From: Streptomyces bacillaris
GTDB lineage: Bacteria; Actinomycetota; Actinomycetes; Streptomycetales; Streptomycetaceae
DNA length: 64,000 bases
NCBI RefSeq assembly: GCF_003268675.1
Contig: NZ_CP029378.1
Location: 7,564,001 to 7,628,000 of the forward strand
Direction: 5' to 3'
How positions within the stretch are numbered: the stretch's first letter is position 1; every line of letters begins with the position of its first letter. Positions 51,341-62,235 of the stretch are shown piece by piece. Under the pieces are notes generated by a model that saw only the letters and a list, made by a program, of their open reading frames with translations, was not told where the DNA came from and did not search any database. The translations under genes were made by a program, and so were the position numbers.

Positions 51341-54300
51341 ATGAGCCTTCACGCGCTCGCCCGCATGTACGCCGACGGCAAGGTGTCGACGGCGGGGGTA
51401 CTGGCCGAACTCTCCCGGCGTGCGGACACTCCGCTCTCCGAGGGGCAGCGCGGCCTGTGGGCGCTGGCCAAGCTGGAGCCGGAGACGTACGCGTACAACG
51501 TTCCCGTGTGTCTTTCGGCCGCGGACGTCGACACCGAGGCGCTTCAGGCCGCGTTCCGCGACACGCTCTCCCGGCATCCGCTGCTCTCGGCCACGGTGCG
51601 CGAGACCGATGACGGGCCGCTTCTGTCCCACGGGGATGCGGACGGTTTCGTCATCGAGGATGTGGACATCTCCGATGTGCCGTCCGACCAGGTGCCGGAC
51701 CTTCTGAAGGAAAGGGCGAGGCGGCCGTTCGACCTGGCCGGTGGCCCTTGGCCAGGCTGGCCGTGCTGCGGTGCTCCGCTTCGGAGGCGTACGTCCTGCT
51801 GGTCGTCCACCACCTCGTGATCGACGGGGTGTCGGCGCGTCTCGTCATCGACACACTGTTCCGTTCCTACCGGGCGCGGGTCGAGGGGCGGGACGTCCCG
51901 ATCGAGGTGGGCGCCGCCTCGTTCGGTGAGTTCGTCGCGTGGGAGCGGGACGCGCTCACCGGTGAACGCGCCGTGGAGGACCGGGAGTTCTGGGTGAGGG
52001 AACTCGCCGGCGCGGACGTCCTCACCGGGTTACCCTCCCAGGTGGCCCTGGAGCCGGACGCGCCTCATGTGGGCGAGGTGCACACCAGCCGGCTGTCGGA
52101 GGAGCGGGCCGCCGCCGTCGCGGCCTTCACCGCCGCCCACGGGATCAGCCCGGGGATCTTCTTCCTGGCGGCCTTCCTGACGCTGCTGCACCGGTACACC
52201 GGCAGCGAGGACCTCGTCATCGGGATGCCGGTGGCCGGGCGCCCGACGGAACAGTTCGACCCGATCGTCGGCCACTTCGTCAACACGCTGCCCGTCCGGA
52301 GCAGACCGGACGCCTCCGAGGAGTTCACCTCGTTCGCCCGGCGCGTACAGTCCACGGTGCTCGACGTGCTGGAGCACGGGGCCTACCCGTTCCACCGGAT
52401 CGTGACCGATCTCGGCGCCCGGGGAGTGAACCCGCGGTCACCCCTCTACCAGATCGTGTACAACTACCAGGATTCCGCTCTCTCCGGTTACCTGGGCGAG
52501 CGGGCCCGCGCCACCGGCGAGACGGACTTCGACCTCGTCGACGGGCTGTACCAACTGGGCGAGTACGACCTCACGGTGGACGTGGCTCCCGGTGACGGGT
52601 TCCTGGTGAACTGGAAGTACCACCCCGACGCCTTCCCGGCCGACGCCGTCGCGGGCATGGCACGACACTTCGCCACCCTGGTGGACAGCATCCTCGACGC
52701 GGACGGGCAGTCGCCGATCGGCGGGCTGAACCTGCTCGACGACGAGGAACGGCGTCTCGTCATCGAGGAATTCAACCGCACCGAGGCCGACCTTCCCGCG
52801 CACCGGACGTGCTGGGATCTCTTCACGGAGCAGGCGGAGGCTAACCCGGAGGCCCCGGCGGTCACCTGCGGGCAGCGGACTCTCACCTATCGCGAACTCG
52901 CGGACCGCAGCTCGGCGCTGGCGGAGACGCTGAGGCGTCAGGGCGTCGGCCCCGGGGACGTCGTAGGGGTCTGCTACGAACGGTCGGCGGACCTGGTCGT
53001 GGCCCTTCTCGCCGTCATGGGGCTCGGCGCGGTGTACCTGCCCCTGGACAGCCGGACGCCGGCCGAACGCCTTTCCTACATGGTCGACGACAGCGGTGCG
53101 CACCTCGTCATCTGCCATGAGGCGGTGCTGGACAGGCTGGCCGCCGTGGGGACGCCGCAGACGAGGCTGTACGTGACGGACCGCCAGGGTCACCAGGCCG
53201 CCCAGGCACCGGCAGCGGCGGGGGAGACGACCGGCGCTGCGCCGGACCCGCGAGCCGCGACACCGCGGGCCGCCTACATCATCTACACCTCGGGCAGCAC
53301 GGGGAAGCCCAAGGGCGTCGTCGTTCCGCACACGGCGCTGACCAACTTCCTGCTGGCCATGGCCCACACGCTGGAAGTGACGTCCGACGACCGGCTGCTG
53401 GCCGTCACCACGCACAGCTTCGACATCGCCGCCCTGGAGCTGTACCTTCCGCTGATCACCGGCGGGCAGGTCTGCGTCGCTGACGCGGCGACGGCCGCAG
53501 ACGCCACCTTGCTGGCCGAGAAGGTCGCGGACTGGCGGCCCACCATCATGCAGGCCACCCCGGCGACCTGGGCCATGCTGGTGCGCGTCGGATGGCAGAA
53601 CACCGAGGGCGTCAAGGTGCTGTGCGGCGGCGAGGCGTTGCCGGACGGCCTGAAGGACCAACTCGTGGCGCGCGGCGAGGCATGGAACCTGTACGGGCCC
53701 ACGGAGACGACCATCTGGTCGGCGGCCAAGCGGCTGCGCCGCGAGGAGCCGGTGACCATCGGCAGCCCCATCGCCAACACCCAGCTGTACGTCCTCGACC
53801 GGAACCTCAACCCCCTGCCGGTCGGCGTGACCGGCGAGCTGCACATCGCGGGCGACGGGGTCGCCCTGGGCTACCACCGGAGGCCGGAGCTGACGGCCGA
53901 GCGCTTCCTGGACAACCCGTTCGCGCCCGGACGGCTGTACCGGACCGGCGACCGCGCGCGCCGGCTGCCGAACGGCGAGATCGTCGTCCTGGGCCGGATG
54001 GACAACCAGCTCAAACTGCGCGGCCACCGCGTCGAACCCGGTGAGATCGAGGCGGTGCTCGACGCCCGCCCGGAGATCGCCCGAAGCATCGTCCTGCTCG
54101 AGCATGCCGGTCTCTCCGACAGGCTCACGGCCTACTACACGGGGAACGGGGACGCGCCGGTCGACGCCGCGCTGCTGCGCGCGGAACTCGCCAAGACCCT
54201 TCCCGCCTACATGCTGCCTGCCGCGTTCGTGGCCCTGGACGCCTTTCCGCTCACGCCGCACGGCAAGGTCGACCGGGCGAAGCTGGCGGAGGCCGCGCGG

Positions 54301-57300
54301 ACGGAGCCGCCCCCGGCCGCTGGCAGCCCGGCCGCCGACAGCCAGACTGCCGACAGTCCGGTGGCCGCGCCCGACGTCGAGCGGACCGTGCGCGGGATCT
54401 TCGAAGAGGTGCTCGGCTCGCGTGACATCGACCGTGCCGCGGGCTTCTTCGACATCGGCGGAGACTCGTTCGCGGCCATCGAAGCGGTGGAGCGGATCAA
54501 CCGTGAGTTCGGCTGCTCGCTGCGGCCCACCAGCATGTTCGCGCACCCGTCCGTCGCGGCGATGGCCCGGCACCTGACGGGGCTGCTGCCTGCCGGGCAG
54601 GTACCGGGTGGGCAGGCACCGCACGGGCAGGCACGTGCTGGACAGGCAGCCGCTGGGGCGCAGGGATCTGCGGCGCAGCCGGTCGAGCCCGAGCGGCACC
54701 CTGATCCGCGCCGTACCACTCCGGCGGCCGACGACGCCTCGCTCGGTGATGCGATCGCGGTGATCGGCATCTCCTGCCGGTTCCCGGGAGCCCTGGACCA
54801 CCGTGCCTTCTGGTCCGCGCTCGTGGACGGACGCAGCGGCGCCACGTCCTGGTCGGTGGAGGAGCTGCGCGCGCTCGGAGTGCCCGAGGAGCTGATCACC
54901 CGACCCGGATACGTACCGCAGCGGTCGGTCGTGGAGGGCAGGGCGGAGTTCGACGCGGCGTTCTTCGACATCTCGCCCCGCGACGCCGAGTTCATGGACC
55001 CCCAGGCGCGCCTGCTGCTGCAGCACGCGTGGCAGGCATTGGAGGACGCCGGTTACCGCCCGGAGGACGTTCCCCAGACCAGCGTCACCACCTCCACCAG
55101 CTCGAACTTCTACCAGGCCCTGCTCCCGGCCCTGATGGCGAACGCCTCGGGCCCGCGGGTCCTGGCCGGCTCCGAGACGTACGCGGCGTGGCTGTTCGCG
55201 CAAGGCGGCACCGTGCCCACGATGATCTCCACGAAGCTGGGTCTGCGCGGCCCCAGCATGGCGGTGAGCACCAACTGCTCCTCGGCGCTGAGCGCGGTGC
55301 ACGTCGCCTGTCAGGGACTTCTGGCCGGTGACGTGGACCAGGCGCTCGTCGGCGCGGCCAGCCTGTTCTCCGCGGGGGAACTGGGATACGTGCACCAGCC
55401 GGGCCTGAACTTCTCGAGCGACGGGCGCAGCCGCGCGTTCGCCGACGGCGCCGACGGCATGTCCGGCGGTGAGGGTGTCGGCGTGGTCGTCCTCAAGCGC
55501 GCCGGTGAGGCGATCGCCGCAGGCGACCACATCTACTGCCTGATCCGCGGCATCGCGGTGAACAACGACGGCGGCGACAAAGCGGGGTTCTACGCGCCCG
55601 GTGTACGCGGCCAGGCCGAGGTGATCCGCAAGGCGCTGGACAAGGCGGGCACGGACCCGTCGACCATCAGCTACGTCGAAGCGCACGGTACGGGCACGAG
55701 GCTGGGCGATCCCATCGAGGTGGCGGCGCTGACCGAGGCGTACCGCCAGTACACGGCCCGCAGCCAGTACTGCGCCATCGGCTCGGTCAAGAGCAACATC
55801 GGTCACCTGGACGCTGCCGCGGGGATCGCGGGCCTCATCAAGGTGGCCCTGGCCCTGCAGCACGGCGAGGTTCCCCGGACCCTGCACTGCGACGTGCCGA
55901 GTCCGGAAATCGACTGGGACGATTCGCCGTTCTTCGTGGCCGACCGGAATCTGCCGCTGGACGGCGACGGACCCGCGCGGGCGGGACTCAGCTCCTTCGG
56001 GATCGGCGGCACCAACGCGCACGCGGTGCTGGAACAGGCGCCGACCGGTGTGCAGGCCGCCGCCGGACGCCCCGGCCCCCAGGCGGTGGTCCTCTCGGCC
56101 CGCGACGGGGAGCGGCTCGGCGTCCTCGCGCGACAGCTGCTGGAGTTTTTGCCGGGATACCGGGACGCGCACGGCGACCTGGCGTCGCTCGCGTACACGC
56201 TGCAGGTCGGACGGCGGGCGATGGCCGAACGCGTGGTCTTCGTCGCGAACGACGTCGACGGGCTGATCGCATCGCTTCAGGACTACGTCGAGCGCGGGGC
56301 GCGCGGAACGGTGTTCGAAGGGACGGCCCGACGGCCGGAGGACGAGCTGCGGGCCATGTTCGAGCGCCCCGGGGAGCTGCGGGACCTCCTGGCCCGGTGG
56401 CTCGAACGCGGGGAGTGGGACAAGATCGCGCCCCTGTGGGTCAACGGCATCGACGTCGACTGGCACGCCCACCACGGCGCCCGCCCGCCGGTGCGGGTGA
56501 GCCTGCCGACGTATCCGTTCGCCGCGAAACGGTACTGGCCGGATGGCGGGGCGGTGTCGGTCTCTCGGGCCGCCGACTCCTTCGACGCCGTGCCGGTTCC
56601 CCGGGCCGCCGATCGGCTCAGCGCCGTGTCGGCGCCTCGGGCCACCGACCCGCTCGACGCGGAAGCGCTGCTCGTGGCCGCGGCCGGGCCCGAGGGCGTC
56701 GAGACGTTCCTGTCCGGTCGCACGTCCGCCACGGAAGAGCTGGACAGCCTTTCGCGCCCGCTCGTGCTCGCCCAGCTCGTGGCGGCGGGCCTCTTCGACG
56801 AGCCCGTTCGTCGCGACCTGATCGGGCAGCGGATCACGCTCTCCCTCGCCCAGTGGCTCGACCACACGGTCACCGTGCTGCTGAACCACGGAGAACTCGT
56901 GCGTGAGGGCGACTTCGTGGCGCCCGGGAAGAGCGCGCCGGACCCTGAACAGGTCTGGCGCGCCTGGCGTGCGTGGAAGGACGCCCGTGCGGACGATCCG
57001 GAGGTGGCGGCCAAGACCGGCCTGACCGAGCGCATGATCGAGGCCCTGCCCGCGATCCTGTCCGGGCGGACGAAGGCCACGGCGGTCATGTTCCCGGGCG
57101 GCTCGTTCGAGCTGGTCGAACCGGTGTACCGGGGGAACGCGACGGCCGACTACTTCAACGACGTGACGGCCGGTGCGGTCCGAGCGGAGGTGGACGCCCG
57201 CGGCGACGGGATCCGGCTGCTGGAGATCGGAGCGGGCACCGGCAGCACCAGCGAGCGCGTCTTCGCCCGACTGGCGGGCCGCGACCTCGCCGAGTACCGC

Positions 57301-60300
57301 TACACGGACATATCGAAGGCGTTCCTGATCGACGCGGAGCGGCGGTTCGCCGACCGTGTACCTTACGTGTCCTTCTCGGCCTTCGACGTGGAGCGGGAGC
57401 CCGGCGCACAGGGCCTTGCCACGGGTGAGTACGACATCGTCGTCGCCAACAACGTCCTGCACGCCACCGAGGACATCGTGCAGACGGTGCGCCATGCCCG
57501 AGCACTGCTGCGGCCCGGCGGAGTCCTCGTACTCAACGAACTCGCCCGGAACGACTGGTGGTCGCACCTGACCTTCGGGCTCCTCGACGGGTGGTGGCGG
57601 TTCACGGACGGACGGCGTATCCAGGGCGGACCGGCGCTGTCCCCGGACGCGTGGCGCGACGTGCTGCGGGAGTGCGGGTTCGACACGGTCGAGCCGCTGG
57701 CGGAACCCGCCCGCGACCTGGGCCAGCAGGTACTCCTGGCGCGCGTCGGCTCGCCCGTCCCGCACCGGGGTTCGCGCCCGGATCCGCGGCCTGCCGCGTC
57801 CGGTTCGGTCGAGGAGCACGTCCGCGCGACCGTCGAGGCGATCCTCGCCGAGACGCTGAAGCTGACGGCGGATGAGCTCGCGGCCGACAAGCCCTTCGCC
57901 GACTACGGACTGGACTCGCTCACCGGCGTCTCCCTGGTGCAGCGGCTCAACGAGTCGCTGAGCACCGACCTCGATCCGAGCGTGCTGTTCGAGAACCCGT
58001 CGATCAGGCGGCTGACGCGTTTCATCGTCGACGAGGAAGGTGCCGCCCTCGTGGCCGCGGTGCCGGAGCCGTCTCCCGTACCTGGTCCGTCGGCCGCCCC
58101 CGTACCGTCGGTGGTATCCGAGCCCTTCGCTGCACCGGAGCCGGCTGCCGTACCCGAGGCGCCCGCCGTACCCGAGCCGTCGGGCCGTGGCCGGGAGCCC
58201 GTCGCGATCGTCGGTATGAGTGGCCGGTTCCCGGGCGCCCGGGACACCGACGCGTTCTGGGACCTGCTGGCCTCCGGCCGGGACGCCGTCTCGAAGGTGG
58301 ACCGCTGGGACCTCGCGTCGCTGGGCAGCGTCTGCCTGGACGGCGGCCTCCTGGACGGCGTCGACGAGTTCGACCCGCTCTTCTTCGGGATCTCCGGTGC
58401 CGAGGCCGTCTACATGGAGCCGCAGCAGCGGCTGTTCCTCCAGGAAGCGTGGCGGGCGCTCGAGGACGCGGGCCACGCGGGCGACTCGCTCGACCGGGAC
58501 CGGTGCGGAATCTACGTGGGCTGCGCCGCGGGCGACTACCTGGATCTGACGGGGCCGTCCGACTACCCGGGCCAGGCGCTGTGGGGCAACATGAACTCGC
58601 TCGTGCCGTCCCGCATCGCGTACTACCTGGACCTGCACGGGCCGGCGCTCGCGGTCGACACCGCGTGCTCCAGCTCGCTGGTCTCCCTCTACCTGGCCTG
58701 TCAGGCCCTGTGGGCGGGCGAGGTCACCACGGCGATCGCGGGCGGGGTCTACGTACAGAACTCGCCGCGGCTGTATCTGGCGGCGTCGCGGGCCGGAATG
58801 CTCTCCCCGACCGGCCGGAGCCGCGCGTTCGACCAGGCGGCCGACGGATTCGTGCCCGCCGAGGGGGTCGGTGCGCTGGTCCTCAAACGGCTCTCGGACG
58901 CCGAGGCGGACGGCGACCACATCCACGGCGTGATCAGCGGCATCGGGATCAACCACAACGGCACGACGAACGGGATCGCCGCGCCGAACGGGACCTCGCA
59001 GGAACGGCTGATCCGGCAGATCTACCAGGACTTCGCCATCGACCCGGCGGGGATCGGACTGGTCGAGGCGCACGGCACCGGGACCAAGCTCGGTGATCCG
59101 GTGGAATTCCGGGCGCTCGACCGCGCGTTCCGCGGCTTCACGGACGCCGAGCGGTTCTGCTCGCTCGGCTCGACCAAGGCCTCCATCGGCCATGCGCAGG
59201 CCGCGGCCGGCGTGATCGGCGTCATCAAGACACTGCTGGCGATGAGGCACGAGGTGATCCCCGGCCTGCCCCACCACACGGAGACGAACTCCAGTGTCAC
59301 GCTGGCCGGCAGCCCGTTCTTCGTACACACGGAGCCCAGGCGGTGGGCCGTGCCCGAGGGGGGCAGGCGGCGCGCCGCCGTCACATCGCTCGGCGCGAGC
59401 GGAACCAACGCCCACACCGTCATCGAGCAGCCGTCCGCACCGCCGACGCCGACGCCGCCGCTGAGCAGGCAGGGCAGGGCTCGGTTGATTGCGCTGTCAG
59501 CCGCGACGGAGGACGCCCTGCGCGAACAGGTGGTCCGGCTCGCGCGCCACTGCCGCGAGCACCCGGACCTCGATCCCGGAGACGTGAGCCACACCCTTCT
59601 GCTCGGCCGCAGACACCTGCGGCACCGATGGGCAACGGTGGTCCGGGACATCACGGAACTGGAGAGCCGGTGCACCGCCTGGCTCTCCGGGCAGGACATT
59701 CCGGCGCGGGGCGCGGACTCCCAGGTGCAGGCACTCGCCCAGCAGTTCCTCGACGGTGAGGCACCGGATTTCGCCGAGCTGTTCCGGGACAGCCGCTACC
59801 GTCGCGTTCCGCTGCCCGGCTACCCCTTCGAGCGGGAACGCTACGCACTGCCGAACCGCGCTGCGGCGGACGACGCACCGCGGCACGACGGGCAACTCCT
59901 CACCGGCGACGAGTTCTACCTGCGGGAACATCGGATACAGGGAACCGGGATCGCCCCGGGTGCCATGTATCTGCAGTGGGCCGCGGCTGCGGCGAGGCGG
60001 ACCGCGAGCGCTCCGGTGCGCTTGCACGACGTCGTCTTCCTGCGGCCCCTCTCGGTGCCGGGGGCACCGCGCGCACTGCGAGTGGCTCTCCGCGCGGACG
60101 GTGACGTCACCCGGTTCACGGTGTCCTCCACGGAGTCCGCCGGAGACGAGCCCGTACTCCACTGTCAGGGCGAGGTGTCCGCCACGGAGCCGACGGCCGT
60201 GCGGGCGCTCGATCTGCCCGCGCTGCTCCGGGACTTCCGGCCCACGGCATTCGACCCCCAGCGGTTCTACGCCGAGTGGCGGGATCGCGGCATCGCCTAC

Positions 60301-62211
60301 GGCCCCACGTTCCAGGGGGTCGCCGAGGTTCATCGCGGCGACGACGGGGTGCTCGCCCGACTGAGGCTGCCCGGCGCGGCGTCAGGATCCATGGAAGGTC
60401 CCCTTCCGCACCCGGCGCTGGTGGACGCGGCGATGCAGTGCATGCGCCTGCTCGACGGCGACGGCGACGGCGGCGACGACCGGGTCGGGCTGGTGTTCAC
60501 CATCAAGTCGGTGGAAGTCCTCGCCCCCGGCGCGACCACGATGTGGGCCCTGATACGCCGGGCCGAGGACACGCACGGCGCGGACCGGATCGACATCGAC
60601 CTCACGACCGACGACGGCACGGTGTGCCTGCGTCTGCGAGGCATCGCAGGCCGACGGACCGAGTGGACGCCGGACCCGGCGCGTGCCGAGGAGACGACTG
60701 CGGCCCCGGCGGACGACGGCGTCACCACGCTGATACCGGTCTGGGATCCCGTTCAGCCGACGGAATCCGCGCCGTGGCCGCCGAGTTCCGCGTCCGTGGG
60801 CATCATCGCGCCCCCGGGGCGGGCACGGGACGTTCTCCTCGCGCGCCTTCCCGGCGCACACGTGGTGGCGGACCCGGCGCGGCGTACGCACGACGACCTG
60901 GAGACGGCTCTCCGGTCGGTCCCGGAACTCGACCATCTGATCTGGGTGGCGCCCGGCGCCGTGGACGACCGGTCCGCGGCGAGCGTCGTCGAGGACCAGG
61001 CCGACGGCTCGCTGCACGCCTTCCGTACGGTGAAAGCCCTGCTGGCCGCGGGGTACGGCGACCGCTCCCTGGGCCTCACCGTGATCACCGAGCGGGCGCA
61101 CGCCGTCCATGAGGCCGAGGCCGTCGACCCGGCGCACGCCGGTGTCGCGGGCCTGGCGGGGGCGGCCGCGAAGGAGTACCCGAACTGGCGGGTGCGGGTG
61201 GCGGACGTCGAGGAGTACGACGCGCCTTCGCTCGCCGCGGTGCTGGACCTGGCAGCTGATCCGGACGGCAACCTGCGTATCCACCGCGACGGCCGGTGGC
61301 ACGAGCAGCGGCTGATGACGGTTCGGCCGGCCCCGCCCACGTCGTCCCGGCTGCGGCAGGGCGGCACGTACGTCATCATCGGCGGGGCGGGCGCCCTCGG
61401 CACGGTCATCAGCGAGTACCTGATCCGGCGGTACCGCGCCCAGGTGGTGTGGCTCGGCCGCAGGCCGCAGGACGCGCGCGTCGAAGCCGCCGTCGCCCGG
61501 GCGACCGGCGCGGACGGGCCCGCGCCGCTCTACCTGCGGTGCGATGCCACCGACCTCGCGTCCCTGCGCGCGGCGAAGGACGAGATCGTACGACGGTTCG
61601 GCGCGGTGCACGGCGTCATCCACTCGGGCCTCGTGTTCGCGGGGGCGACCCTGTCCCGGATGAGCGAGGCGCAGTTCGAGGACGTGCTGCGCGGCAAGGT
61701 CGACGCCGGCGTCCGGTGCATGGAGGTGTTCGGCGGGGAATCGCTCGATTTCGCCCTGTTCCTGTCCTCGATCAACTCCTACCTCAAGGCCATCAAGCAG
61801 GCGAACTACGCGGCCGCCTGCACGTTCCTCGACGCGTTCGCACTGACCGTGCAACGCGAGTACGGGGCCGAAGGCAAGGTGCTGAACCTGGGGTACTGCT
61901 TCAACAACGCACCCACCGAGGGAGAGCGGGGCGCGGTGGTCGGAGCGCAGGCACCGCTCATCCAGCCGGACGAGCTGACGGCGGCGATCGAACGGCTCTG
62001 CGCGGCGCCGGTCGGCAGACTGACGTTGATGAAGTTCAGTCCCGCGCTCAACGACCGGGGCATCGTGCTGGGCGACGACGAAGTCAGCCTGCCCACGGCC
62101 GTGTTGCCGGACACCGAACCCGCCGACGTCCGGGAACCGGCGGCGGTGCCGGACGGCGAACTGGAGCTGGTGCGCGCCCGCATCGCCGAGCTGACCGCGC
62201 TCGCGATCTGA
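51341..62211 (+). CDS. Hybrid NRPS / trans-AT PKS: C-A(Gly)-PCP-KS-cMT-ACP-KS-DH-KR, with frameshift
   Basis: Restored length is about 3623 residues. C (34-467; HHLVIDG), A (487-980; code read by eye D-I-L-Q-L-G-L-I-W-K, the glycine code), PCP (about 1010-1080; DIGGDSFAA), KS1 (1137-1567; Cys in STNCSSALS, EAHGTGT, NIGHLDA), trans-AT docking linker, C-methyltransferase (LLEIGAGTG), ACP (DYGLDSLTG), KS2 (2285-2697; DTACSSS), DH (HRIQGTGIAP and DAAMQ), and KR (GGAGALG, catalytic Ser/Tyr). There is no integrated AT and no ACP at the end, so this module is completed by the next protein. One base is missing in the CCC at 51745-51747 (PFDLAGGP|LARLAVL), splitting the C domain into two frames. A TTA codon sits at 52030. 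Confidence 0.9.
52030..52032 (+). promoter_or_regulatory. TTA leucine codon in NRPS/PKS gene (bldA control)
   Basis: In-frame TTA in the C domain (TGLPS). In Streptomyces TTA is read only by the bldA tRNA, so translation would depend on developmental stage. Confidence 0.8.
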
Positions 62212-62235
62212 TCGCGGCCTCCGAAGGGACTGATC

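Noticed and set aside
51075..51344. 89-codon plus-strand frame before the NRPS/PKS gene
   Set aside because: Cys/Pro-rich with no domain, runs into the real start and covers the two palindromes. It is more likely leader sequence than a gene.
52438..59415. 2300-codon minus-strand frame opposite the NRPS/PKS
   Set aside because: Arg/Gly/Val-rich antisense translation with no recognisable domain. The plus strand holds intact A, KS, cMT and ACP domains.
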